DNA from: Glandiceps talaboti
Taxonomy: Eukaryota; Hemichordata; Enteropneusta; Spengelidae
Length of the DNA: 47,500 bases
Assembly: GCF_964340395.1 (NCBI RefSeq)
Contig: NC_135551.1
Location: 23,311,003 to 23,358,502 of the forward strand
Direction: 5' to 3'
This document shows positions 1-11,095 of this stretch, piece after piece. Below the pieces are notes generated by a model. The model was given only the letters and a program-made list of their open reading frames with translations. It was not told the DNA's origin and made no database searches. The stretch's first letter is position 1, and each line of letters starts with the position of its first letter. The position numbers and the translations under genes are program-made.

Positions 1-2560
1 ACTTGGCTCACCAGGTTGGAACAGCAGAGACTTGTATTTCACACCATGGTTTGATAAGAACAGTTTTATGGTCTCTTTATGTGTGCATGGAGAACTAGAA
101 ATGTGTTTGTGAGTGAACTATTACGTAAAGAAGCCATAAAGCTGTTCTTATTAAATGATGGAATGGCATACAAGTGTCTATACTTCCAACATGCTGTGCC
201 AAGTGTTATTAATCCAGTTCAGTTGCTTACTTTCCCTGTTTGTAACAGGTTCCGTTTGTCCATGGTCTGATGTCAGCAGTTGTACCAGTTCGTTCTACAG
301 CTTAATAAAATAAAACTGGCAAGCTATGCATGACAAGGTAAACATGCCTATTGACAAGTCTGAAAACAACAGACCAGCAAAGATATCATTTTCCTATTTT
401 CCCTGTACCATGCATCGGTAACAGACTACGGGGTATTTGGGGATACTGTCCAACATTTGACAAGTCCATTACATGACTGAAATATGACGAAAAAAACTGC
501 ACCATGAAGTAATTTGTGTTTAATATATCACTTCTGTATTAAAGAGAACTGTCTTTTGAAAATGTTGGATGCAGTGTGCATCGGAAATTTTCTTATAAAG
601 GGAGTAATTTAAAAAGAAAATTGTATCCAGTGTACACCATATACTCTTTACATGACAAAAACAAGTCTTCATTGAAGATATAGTTGTTTCAAGTTACTAA
701 TTTATATTCTACATATTACGACAAATCTGTCACTTGGTCATTATTGCGAAGATCAGGAAATAAAGTGAGGTGCATAACCGGATAACAGTATCTGACAGTT
801 GTGCCATGTTTGGCTGAAATCAGTTCATACATGTCAATGCTGTATACCATGAATGTTTTGAGTTATTTGACCTTGAACATAAAGGCCAGGGTCAAGATCT
901 CATTAGAAATTTCGTAGTGGGTATCATATCATGGGTGTAGACTAAAACCCAGTCTCCAGTTTAGAGTGCTTCCAATCACAGTGTGAACGATGAAGTACTG
1001 TAATATGCAAGTGTCAAGAATTATTTGGCAAAACATGAACTTTTTATGATAAATATCACTAAATATGGCCTACAGTTAGCCATTATCATGAAAGTTTAGT
1101 ATCAAAATGATGTGCATGTGTGAACAATAATACCTGACATCTGTGTCAGGTTTGGCTGAAATCATTCTCGCAAATCGAAATAAAAGTAGGGACCGGTTCG
1201 TTAAGAATGGTACCATAAAATAGTCGTGGTTTGTGACAATGGGCTGAAATTGGCTCACGCAAAAATACGGGTGGGCCAGAGATGCATGCACTGGACCCAA
1301 TGTAGTAGCCCCCCCAGGCTGTGTCAATTGAATGCTAAAACATACCAATTTTGGGTTGGGGTAGGGATGTTGTGCATTCCAACTGCAATCAGGAAAAAGA
1401 AGGAAAAACTATTTGAGGGCTAACATAGATAAGAATTTCGATGTACATGTTATTTCATTCCAGAGTTGTAACAAAAAGACATTACACATGTTGAAAATTT
1501 GAAAATTCATGACTCATTTAGCCATATTTTTTTTTTATTATTATTTTCACAACTTCATACAGAACATTATACAAAGATAGATTTCTTACAGTGAAAATTA
1601 TATACATGCTGTAGACAAATTATAGATATAGTATACCTAGATTGAAAGATTCGTTGTTGTTGCGTACACCGAGTCCTTGGATTAGCTTATGTTCGCAGGA
1701 GTATCAACAACAACAAATCTCTCTACCTATAGTATATTCCATGCCACGTAGAACACGGCAGAAGAGAACAGAGAAATATTTAAAAGTTTGGGTCTTAACT
1801 AATCAACCAATCAGGATAAACCCAATTTGAGAGCAACTCTGCAACTGGTCCAATCTTTACAGACAGTAACAGAAACTGCAAGCTATTGGTAAGCATGAAT
1901 TTTGAGAACAAAGGAAAATTTTTCATGAAAAAAATGCATATTAAATGATAAAGATGGACGGTCGCATAAATAAAACAATCACAACGATGGGAGAAATATT
2001 GCCTTTTAGACTACAAAATGCACTGTGTTTGTGACTATATACATTGTTTGATTATAAAATATTTGAATTTTAATAAGAACCATTTTCAACATCCAATATG
2101 AATGCATTATACTGAGAAGCAAGTCATACACGCTTAGCTTTACTCATCACATAAACTGATAAATTTACTTTTTTTTTGGAAAATGTCAGGAATATTTTGT
2201 TGTGTGACTTCTTACTTGAGTATACATATCTATACGACTTGTTCATGTTTGAAAAGGTGATGCGATGATGGAGTCAATCCCCCTTCACTTAAGGGGTCTG
2301 ACATAACTATACATACAGCAAAAACTAGAAGTGTACTTAGATGTTCTCTAACTTGTTACATATTATTTATAAGTATCACAGCCAGCTGAAAGACAGATTT
2401 TTAAGTATTTACATGTTTGATTCTCTGACTTGAACGATGAGTCTTCTTTCTGTGAGGAAACGTTTTCTCCTTCTGGAGGTCGAAGGAATATGTTAATGTG
2501 ATCCACAGACGAGAAAGTCAACTTGTAAAAAAAACATGGCCTTGGTGGCAGCCAACCAAG
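1..2560. other. Gene-free AT-rich flank
   Basis: I see no convincing exon on either strand; the longest open frames are under 95 codons and have no recognisable domain. The block holds a diverged direct repeat around a shared TTTGGCTGAAATCA core near 812-825 and 1150-1163, and a roughly 20-bp inverted repeat (TTGTTGTTG / CAACAACAA) at about 1647-1720. It lies downstream of RSPH3, and part of it may be the 3' UTR of that gene or of an unseen neighbour. Confidence 0.5.
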
Positions 2561-2566
2561 TTTAAT
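2561..2566 (-). terminator. Candidate polyadenylation signal of RSPH3 (ATTAAA)
   Basis: Plus strand TTTAAT reads ATTAAA on the minus strand, 184 nt past the RSPH3 stop codon. It is the first canonical-variant hexamer after the stop, which would give a short 3' UTR. A TTTATT (AATAAA) occurs only much further away, near 1538. Confidence 0.35.
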
Positions 2567-2749
2567 TCATAACATACTTGATGTTTTACAATTTTTTTTA
2601 CTTTAAATACACTTCAAAAAAGTTAATGTTTTGAGTCCAATCCCACAAGTACGTCCGACAGACAACTGCAGTAATGACTGCAATAGTATGATATCCAAGG
2701 GTTATTATAATCCAGTGTGTAAACATAAATTGTCCTGTACAGATTAATT

Positions 2750-5700
2750 CTACTCTTCTTCTGCTTCAGCATCTGCTGCAGGTTCATCTGCAGCTTCTTC
2801 TTTGGCTTCTTCATCTGCAGCACCTTCTGTTTCTTCGGCACCTGCTTCGGCGACCTGTTAAAACAGATAGAGAATGAAAGGTTATCATTCATATACATTC
2901 TTGTGAATATAAAAAATCACAGCAATGACGCGTTACAAAAAAGAAAGATCATTTATTTTTTGCAATTCCTATGGAAGTTCACACAAAAATTTGTTGCATG
3001 AAGTAAACATTGATAATATATTGCCTTTTAGTTAAGCCATTTACATTTCATGTCCTGTTTATCAACGCAATGTCAACAATGATTTAGAAATCACACATAT
3101 CACAAAAAGTCCACACAATCAATATTGCGATACAGGTAAGCAGTTTCAATCAAACATGTTTACGATATCAACTTTAATGATTGTAATCAACAGAAATGTC
3201 AAACACTAGCAAAAATTCTAGAGAAATGTCTGGTTGATATGTTGAAATTTCCCTTGTATCTATAATTGGACCTTTAGGATGACAAGTGTGTCACTTACAT
3301 TTTGAAAGAAACAAGTGAATTATACATTTTATATAAAGACACTTGTATGAAATATGAAACATGAAATCGTGGATTTTAAAACATGTTGTAAAATGAGTTC
3401 AATTTTTCAGCTTCAACTCAGAAAGGAAAATACAACCCATACTCATAGCACCAAAGTAAAGCGTTTTCTGTATGTACCACAATCATTTATAGCATCCATA
3501 TCAAATGTAAAAGTATACTGTTTCATTTGCTAATTGACCACATTAGAAAGGTCACATGCTAGGCTTGTAAATAAACCAGTTGAAACCGTATACTTTTACA
3601 CTTGATATGAATGTTATAAATTAGTGTAGCACATAAAGAAAGTGCTTTACTTCAATGTTACTCATTGTATTTTCCCCGACACTGAGACTCAGAAGCACAA
3701 TTTAATGGAAGGTTGTATTTTGACACGCAATTAATTTTTTTTCTCTGCCTTCGTTACGCGTTTCACAGAACATGTTTACATTCAAATTGTGTTAAGCATA
3801 TGTTAATTATGTTAAACCAACCAGACAGTTCTCAAAAATAGTTTTTAAATGCGTCATTTATTTTGAATATATCGCAGATTTACTTGCTATGCATGAAGTG
3901 CCTATAATATTCTTGGCATAAAGAATAGCAAACTTTGGATTGTTTTATATCAAGCCTTTAAACAAATTGAAACACAAGAATCCAAGAACACCACTACAAA
4001 TACTGAAAAAGCTGTGTTGTATAGTGTAGAAACAACAAAACACGGTGTATTACACGGTGAAGCATATTAACAAACTACATATGTACATGTGTGGCTGTAA
4101 GAAAGAGGTTATCAAATGCCTTGTCCTGCAGACATAATTATTTTTGGTGAGTCCCTTTTTAAGTTCAGTGGCATACCCATTGTTTCACACCAGTAAGTAT
4201 GGTATGGCCCAAATAGTGACTTTGTACCATGGATTATACCATTCTCAATGGGAATGAGGGATGAATCAGCCAACAGAAGCATGATTCTTTGGGTGGTCAA
4301 CATTTACGATATAAAAACCACGCTATTACGCAATTTAATGGTGCAAACCACACTAAGCATTTGAATGTGTATGTGCATAATCTTTCCACTCGTGAGTTCA
4401 GTTTACAAACTACTCACTCCTTGGGGTTTGGAAGGGGTTTCCGATTGTCCCCCTTCAGTTTGGGGGGAGTGTTGATCACGGTCATGATCACCCTCCTCTC
4501 CTTCTACTTCCTCTTCCTCCTATTAAAACATCCCAAATATTAATCACAAATCAAATAATGATATTAATAATTAATTAATAAATAAATTAAAAATTGTAAG
4601 GTGTGAATCGTTTATGATTCAGAACCTTCCATCCCAAAATAACGTCAGATATAAAATAACAAAACACGAATTGAGTGAATGATGAATACATTTTTGATTC
4701 ATGAAAACTATGGCATTCATGTAATTTGATTTTGGGATGGAAGATTTGATTAGTTTTCCCACCACCTATTAATGTGGTTTTAGTTGTTTTTTTCTGAAAT
4801 CCACAATTATTTACCTCTGTCTTTTCGGCCTCCTCTGCTGGTTTTTCACTCTCGGTAGCTGCTGGTTGTTCATCAGCTTTGAGTTGCTGATCAACTAATG
4901 CTTGAGCTGCCTCTGCTAATTTTTCTCCATCTTCTGCTGCTGACTGATTAAGATCAAAATAAGCTTCCATACGTTGTTTGACGACTTCCCTGATAATAGC
5001 TGTGGATTGAAATTACACGATTATTAGTTAGAGGCTTTTTACGTGATTATGCTTTTTCACTTATTTTTAGTATCACTTTTAAATAATTTTAATTCAAATT
5101 TACTGAAACTACTCTCACATTCAAGCCATTTTTGTGCTAATTCACTGCTGGTGATTGAAAGAGTAAAATAACTTTCAAAATTGCTGAGAGCAATTCCTAG
5201 TGTGGCAAGCACGGAAAAATAACTTTAAGTGGATTTTTTGACAAATTTTCCTTCATCTCATAAATGAGTTCATTAGCATTCCTATCACGAGGAGTTGGTG
5301 GGAAAAAAATGAACAAATGAAAAAATTTAAGAAGTAGACAGAGAAGATGTAATGTTTTTACAAAAAGTGGACAAATTAACTTACAATCAAGAACAGTTCG
5401 CGAAAGTACAGATTTTCCGATTTGTTTTTCCACTTCTTCCATAAGCCATGGCATGAATCCTGTTTCGACATCTCTCTCCACTGGATCATAGAAGTAGCCA
5501 TTATCGTTGAGCGTGCCAAACACTGATGGCACCAAATCTGCAAGGTAGGCTTGAGCAAATGCTCTTGCTGCAATCTTTTCTGCAGTTTCTCTCTCCTTCT
5601 TGAGGACTTCTCTTTGTTGCCTCATTCTACGTTCCTGTGGTACAAGACATTATAGGAATGAACAGGTTTGTTTTGTTCAATTTCATTCTTAATTTCAATA

Positions 5701-8700
5701 TGGTGATGATTCAAATGGAATAGCTATCAACACTTCCTCTTTTCAAACTCACAGTGTGTATTTATTCAAAAGGTTTTTACATTGTATTACATGAACTTTT
5801 TGTTCAAAAGAAAATTTCGAAAATTGTTTTTTGACCATGTTACACATCATTGTAATAGTATTGTACTGTGCAATTCTCTGAAAAAATTACAAAAGCGATA
5901 AACATCAAACTATCTCTACCCAGATACTGTAACCTTCAACAATACAAACATACAATTACATTAAAATTCTACATAAAAATAAGCACATAGGTACACTAAT
6001 GTACTGAGACATTTGTTAAATGCAATTATTGCCACACCCATTCATTTATGAAGAGTTCTTTGTTCTATGGTGAATCAGTAGGTCTACAGTATTTACACAG
6101 ACTGTGATAACTCACCTTCTCTTCTCTATGCCTCCTCTCTTGTTCTTCTAGTCTTTGTGTTTCTACGAGTTCAGCATTTCGGAGTTCTTCAAAGGCACGT
6201 TGTTGTGATCTCAGGTTAGCTAATTCTTCCTCTTCCATTACTTCTAGTAGTGCTTGTTCTACAGTTTTACCGACTAACACTTCTAAGATTGGTTTGACTT
6301 CAATATCAAAATCAAAGAGCTGGAAAAGAAAAGAAACAAAAAGTCATTATTTGTATACACACTCATAGCAGTATTTTTGCTAAGGGTGGTAAGTAAGTAA
6401 AACTACATGGGTTGCCAATAAAATTTTGGAAGACTGTATGGGAAACTATATGCTACTTTCAACCGTAGTTCCCTTTCTGTTCCCAAACCTTTGCAAACAT
6501 ACTGCAGTCATAAATAATGAAAAATTTGTTGATTTACAATTATGTTTTCATTGAAAAGTAAAAATTTGACACTTATTTTACATTTGTAAGCTGAAGTCTT
6601 GATTTTAGTTGAGCCATCTTAGTATAACAAACAATGGAGAGAAACGATAACACAGTTCATTTCCTTTCTCTACACATCAGGGCAAAGTTTTTTAGAAACT
6701 TCTCTTGACAACATATGATGTTGGATGGTCCACCAGACTCCATGGGACTGAAAATTACTAAATGTCTGTCACCATTCTGCAATACTTTCTAATGGAAAAC
6801 AGACTGCAGTAATAGGTAACATGTACTGTATTGTGGTAACCCACCTTCTTCCTGTTATATCTCTATATGGACCTCCTAATTGATGACACGATCTACATTT
6901 GGTGAAGTAACTCGATCAATATTTAACAGTCTCTTACCTCTCCTTCTAGGATTTGTGTTGCAACATCTTTACCAGTCTTAGCTGGGATAAATAGAGGTGT
7001 TGGTGGTCTGTCAAGGAAAGCATCTGTTTGACATTCAACATCAGCTTCTTCTACCCTGTCACTCAATTCTTCTAGGTAAAGTTCTGTCTGTACATCCATG
7101 TGTTTGCGACCTTCAACAGGTTCTGGTGACCTAGGTCGAAGCTGTTCCTTGGCACGCTTTCTAGCAATCGCTCTTCGCCTTGCTTCTTGTTGTCTTTGAA
7201 TTTCAATGGGATCTGGTTGGGCATTCTGTAAGTTAGATATATTTCAAAATGATTCAACAACTGTTCCTACATCCAGGGTTTATAAATTGCTAATTGTTTC
7301 CAAAATATGATGGTATTGTACTAACTTCAAAGCAGCAGATAAGGGTGTAGAAGAGGTAAACCGCATACAAGACTACGTCTGGAGTAAAACTTGAATATGT
7401 ACTTCATTTCGTGATAGCTGTGAGTTTTGCCGCATGGCCTCACTCAAAGATGGAGCCAAGTCTACAGTGAGTCAGATGCTCACAGCTCCCAGGTCAAATT
7501 GTTTCCAAAATATTATAGTATCATGTGCGATTCACCTAAACATTGAGATGTAATTGTAACCTGATATAATTCAAGACCTTTCATTTGATAACAACATGCA
7601 GCCAGAGAGTTGTTCCTTCAATTTTGACATTTATGCGTTGTCACTTCCATTCTTGAAACGAAAATTGTCATCAAATTTCACAAAGCAAAATTCATACTTA
7701 CAGCTGGAAGTGTATGTTGTGCGTAAGTGTTGCCTCGCACGATACGCCTGTCGTACATAATATTACCGTAAGCTTGTGTTGATTCATTTCTGTTGAAAGA
7801 AGAAATCAAAAAGTGTATAAATACATTGCAAAAAAATAATGTGACTTTCCTACGTTTTCCAACTGTTAGTTTCACCCCAGACATAGAGAATGGAAGAATG
7901 ACCATGAGAGAATTGTATGAAAAACATCATTAATTTATGTTATTAATCATTGTTTTATCAATACCATGCATGTGTACAGCTCTTGTCTATACAACGCATT
8001 GATTCATTAAGTTGACATTTCCATAACATCAACAAACATATTACTCCAAATGACATCACATGCTGAGAGACAGATAGCAAAACCATCCCATACATACATG
8101 ATACATACATACATACATATATATACATAAAAGAAAGTGAAAATTTTCAATACCCTGAGCTTAGCAATAAATGCAGGGGATAAGGAAATGTACATTCTGG
8201 GGAGGGTTTTGTGTGTTTTCCATTGCACGAATCGGACCTTTACATTGGCAAAGTCGGAACATTTAATAATTTTACTGGAAAACAGTGAAATAGGGTTAAT
8301 GTGTGCACGAATAAAGTCCTTTGACGACGGTCTGCACGTGCTTCTATAGCGACCGTTAGCCACAACAACAGTCGAAATGTTATTATTAAAAACGGAGATA
8401 AAGACGTTCCTTAATCGTACAGTTTCGATAATATTGGGATTATGAGCTGAAATATCTAACCAAAGTTAGTGAAAACGTTTGGTTTATTCCCAGTTTATTC
8501 CATTCCACTCGATTGAATAAATGGCAGCGACATGGCTCCATGAAAACCAATGGTAAACAAACAATGTTCACCAGGGTTATATCGGGACCGTTTACGCATA
8601 ACTATAATAATGCAACTATAAGTACAAAATTTATGCTAAAATTCCATGCTTGGTAACATAATCTAACGTCTCTCACAAAACAGGTAATCAAAAGCGAAGG

Positions 8701-9030
8701 ATACTTCCTATAAATTTAAAAGAAAATACAGGATAGGCTAGTGGCGACCAACTGCAACGATTTGGTTAAGTACACTCGATCTTTGTGGTGTCTAACTAGG
8801 ACAATCCAGTACCCCCATTTCGAATAAAATACGTAAAAACACGTATATTGAAAATACAAGAACACGAATGAATGTGACTGTTCATAATTAAAATAACACG
8901 GATAGTATTTTTTTAATCATACTTACTGCGTTGCGACGGGCTCCCTGTATTTCTTCCTTTGTGGAACTGCTCTCGGCTGACTTGCGAACGTATACGTTCC
9001 GCTTTTCTGTGGCGGTATTACTGTTGTCAT
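2750..9030 (-). CDS. RSPH3: Radial spoke head protein 3 homologue, 7 coding exons, complete
   Basis: RSPH3 is a dimeric scaffold of the radial spoke stalk in motile cilia and flagella and an A-kinase anchoring protein. Exons on the minus strand: 8927-9030, 7702-7789, 6938-7225, 6116-6319, 5385-5634, 4815-4999, 2750-2854. All introns are GT..AG, the phases fit, and the sum is 1224 nt (407 aa). The core is unmistakable: two xQT motifs (DVQT near residue 108, ECQT near 128; LC8-anchoring-like sites), then DRPPTPLFIPAKTGKDVATQ, the amphipathic segment VEQALLEVMEEEELANLRSQ near 180-199 (RII-docking region in family members), an ERRHREEK coiled coil, and FAQAYLADLVPSVFG followed by GYFYDPVERD. The last ~80 residues are an Ala/Glu-rich acidic tail of low complexity. 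The start is the first ATG of exon 1 (MTTVIPPQKSG). Length is close to the conserved core of vertebrate RSPH3, without the long N-terminal extension of some isoforms. Confidence 0.95.
3411..3697. repeat. Long imperfect inverted repeat (foldback element) in RSPH3 intron 6
   Basis: The inner arms 3453-3524 and 3581-3653 are nearly complementary over about 72 bp, for example ATATCAAATGTAAAAGTATA against the reverse complement ATATCAAGTGTAAAAGTATA. Weaker complementarity continues outward through GGAAAATACAA to about 3411 and 3697. The spacer is about 56 bp. It looks like a MITE or foldback element; no coding capacity. Confidence 0.75.
4626..4743. repeat. Short inverted repeat next to RSPH3 exon 6
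   Basis: Perfect 15-bp arms CTTCCATCCCAAAAT (4626-4640) and ATTTTGGGATGGAAG (4729-4743) enclose 88 bp, inside the intron just downstream of the exon 6 donor. Likely a small foldback element. Confidence 0.6.
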
Positions 9031-9217
9031 TTTGATTATTTGATAAAAAGTCCTAGATTATAATACCCTTGAATGTGAAAAATACAAAACCTGTACAATC
9101 CAGGAAAAAATACAGGTTGTTCGGAAAGAAAGCTTCGAATTTGACGAATAGAATTGGTGTAAGTCCCTGCCTAGATTTTCAATATGGCATCTGTGTTTTC
9201 CGTACACTTTGGTGGAC

Positions 9218-9230
9218 GTAGCACGGCAAC
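9218..9230. promoter_or_regulatory. X-box-like RFX site, proximal (GTAGCA C GGCAAC)
   Basis: Two imperfect half-sites separated by 1 bp lie 188 bp upstream of the RSPH3 ATG; the right half GGCAAC is perfect, the left half diverged. RFX factors bind GTTGCC-N-GGCAAC-type sites in promoters of many cilia genes. RSPH3 being a cilia gene is the reason to take it seriously. Confidence 0.35.
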
Positions 9231-9464
9231 CTGGGGTCAGAGGTTAATGCGCGATTCGGACACCTTCTCAGATTTCCGCTAGGAACCGATAGAATATTCC
9301 AAATTTAAGACCGCTTTGTTACTCTTTTCAATTCCGATTCATATAATGTATTTTAAAAATGTAATATGTTCACATTAATCGACCAAGAAACAGAAAACGT
9401 TGAATCTTTTTACTAGCGGAGTGACATTTAGAATGAGTAATCCGGTATCAATATTATGGGAAAG

Positions 9465-9477
9465 GTTGCTTGGAAAC
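9465..9477. promoter_or_regulatory. X-box-like RFX site, distal (GTTGCT T GGAAAC)
   Basis: GTTGCT-T-GGAAAC has one mismatch per half-site from GTTGCC-N-GGCAAC. It lies 435 bp upstream of the RSPH3 start, in the divergent intergenic region shared with FDX1. Binding is inferred from the motif and the neighbouring cilia gene only. Confidence 0.4.
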
Positions 9478-10110
9478 AAACACTGACGTAGTCTCGCCCA
9501 CTGCGAGATATATATTCCGAGATCTTTTGTTCACGGTTTACTTCTCTTTACGAGTACTCTTAGTCTTACACTAAGTTACAGTTGCAATCATCGTATCCTT
9601 GATTTTGTTTGCAATAATTAAAAAAAAATCACTTACGTATTATTTTGTGTTTCTTAACACTTTTGCTCCTCAACTTTATTTTCTGTCGATGTTTGCAAAA
9701 AAGAAAAGAAAATTAAAGTGGATATCGTCACGGAGTGTCGGAAAAGTGATACGTATATATTAGTTGTATACTAATACTATGATAATTATGATATGGTTGA
9801 GGTGCGACTCGCATGATGATACGTACATCGCGTTAACAGTGCACATGCAGTGTGCGCGTGCCGAGACCCAAGTTTCTTCAATTCTCTTTGTAATTTTTTA
9901 TGACACAAAATGCTGCAGAAAAGGAACAGTTTTGCGATGTTGTGAATTTAAAGTACGAGGCCGAGGCCTAGCGACTAGGGTTTTTGTAAACGTGACTGTT
10001 CACGGTGACGTAGTCCTAGTTACACACATTACAAATCTAGCTTACCTCAAGGTAGTCCTTGTTTGTAACAGAAGCTTGTGTACATGTGTGCCAATGCACA
10101 AATTCATAAT

Positions 10111-10191
10111 AGATTTAGTGGCGATGCCGATAAACTTTTTTTAAACATATATATGTTTAAAAAATTATATCGGGATCGCTTCACTAAATCT
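10111..10191. repeat. 80-bp near-perfect palindrome
   Basis: The arm AGATTTAGTGGCGATGCCGA (10111-10130) continues through TTTTTTTAAACATAT to the centre at 10150/10151. The right arm reads, in reverse complement, AGATTTAGTGAAGCGATCCC and onward, with only a few mismatches and small indels. There is essentially no loop. A second, separate hairpin (ATAGTCTGT / ACAGACTAT, 7-nt loop) follows at 10202-10226. Confidence 0.8.
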
Positions 10192-11028
10192 TACACTCTG
10201 CATAGTCTGTTTAAAACACAGACTATCTTGCTTGAATTAAAGCAATAAATATGTGTATGCAAAAACAAGTTTATTTTTTATTTATTTTTTTTTTAAATAG
10301 GGTTTTCCGGGTCCCTGGCTCAGACTACAAGGATGTGAGAAATACTAATCCCCTATTTCAACTTGATGCGTGTCGATAATGATTACACACTTTTGTTAGA
10401 GAATGAACGTTTAGTTTTCTTATCTTTATTAGTTTTTTTTTCTTTATTTTTTACATAAAAATAACATTTTCCCTACAAGGTGTCCTGTGGTAAAGTAACC
10501 TGCGATTTGAAAAAACAACACAAAAAACAACTTTAACTATTCTTTTGACTTTTCTATGGACTACTTTAATTATCAGTATGTAAGAGGAGGCCGGTGATTG
10601 CGGAACTACACGACGTACATGTATCTAACAGTCTACCAGAAGGGTATCTCCATAGTAACCATTTCAGTGAAACATATTGTAATTCTTAAAACATCTTTGA
10701 TATTGATTTGTAATAACTCTGTCGTTCGTGTTTGTTTGTGTTTATATGTTTTGTTGATGTCGTTTTGTTTATTTATTTTACTTTTCGTAAACATAAAAAA
10801 AAAACATTGTAAATAATTGTAAATAAAACGTTGGTGGTGTGTAATAACACTTACCGCCAACAGGCATTTGTAACAGTGACACCAACTTCCAAAAAATTGA
10901 AATAAATGAAATAAAAATGATGACCTAAAAACAATTTAGGCCGTATTAGTATACCTACGCGGTTTGTATCAAATTGCGCGACATAACGTAAAAATTTAAT
11001 TTTCAAAAAGATATGTTACCATGTACCG

Positions 11029-11036
11029 TGACGTCA
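11029..11036. promoter_or_regulatory. Full palindromic CRE (TGACGTCA) in the FDX1 promoter
   Basis: A perfect CREB/ATF octamer 60 bp upstream of the chosen FDX1 ATG, with a CACGTGAC E-box at 11061-11068 between it and the start. cAMP control of the mammalian adrenodoxin gene is known, although through other elements. Function here is inferred. Confidence 0.4.
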
Positions 11037-11095
11037 TGATGTCAAGGGTTAAACTTTGTGCACGTGACACGCACATTAGGTTAATTATATTCAAC

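Larger units (their letters stand above)
9031..11028. other. Divergent intergenic region between RSPH3 and FDX1
   Basis: About 2 kb between two divergently transcribed genes. It contains RFX-like sites (9218, 9465), an 80-bp palindrome (10111-10191), a small hairpin (10202-10226) followed by AATAAA at about 10243, and T-rich tracts. A 126-codon frame at 9764-10144 has no recognisable domain and was not accepted. Confidence 0.5.

Noticed and set aside
8007-8363. 118-codon minus-strand frame
   Set aside because: Lies in RSPH3 intron 1 (7790-8926), contains simple-repeat translation and no family feature.
9764-10144. 126-codon plus-strand frame between RSPH3 and FDX1
   Set aside because: No domain, no splice context, runs into the 80-bp palindrome; compatible with chance.
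10202-10250. Histone-type 3' stem-loop
   Set aside because: Stem ATAGTCTGT/ACAGACTAT with an A/T-rich 7-nt loop does not match the conserved histone stem-loop, and no histone gene is near.
11021-11095. Upstream in-frame ATG for FDX1
   Set aside because: Would add 25 residues including Asp and Asp/Thr-rich stretches that weaken the presequence; the 11096 ATG has better context and opens a typical mitochondrial signal.
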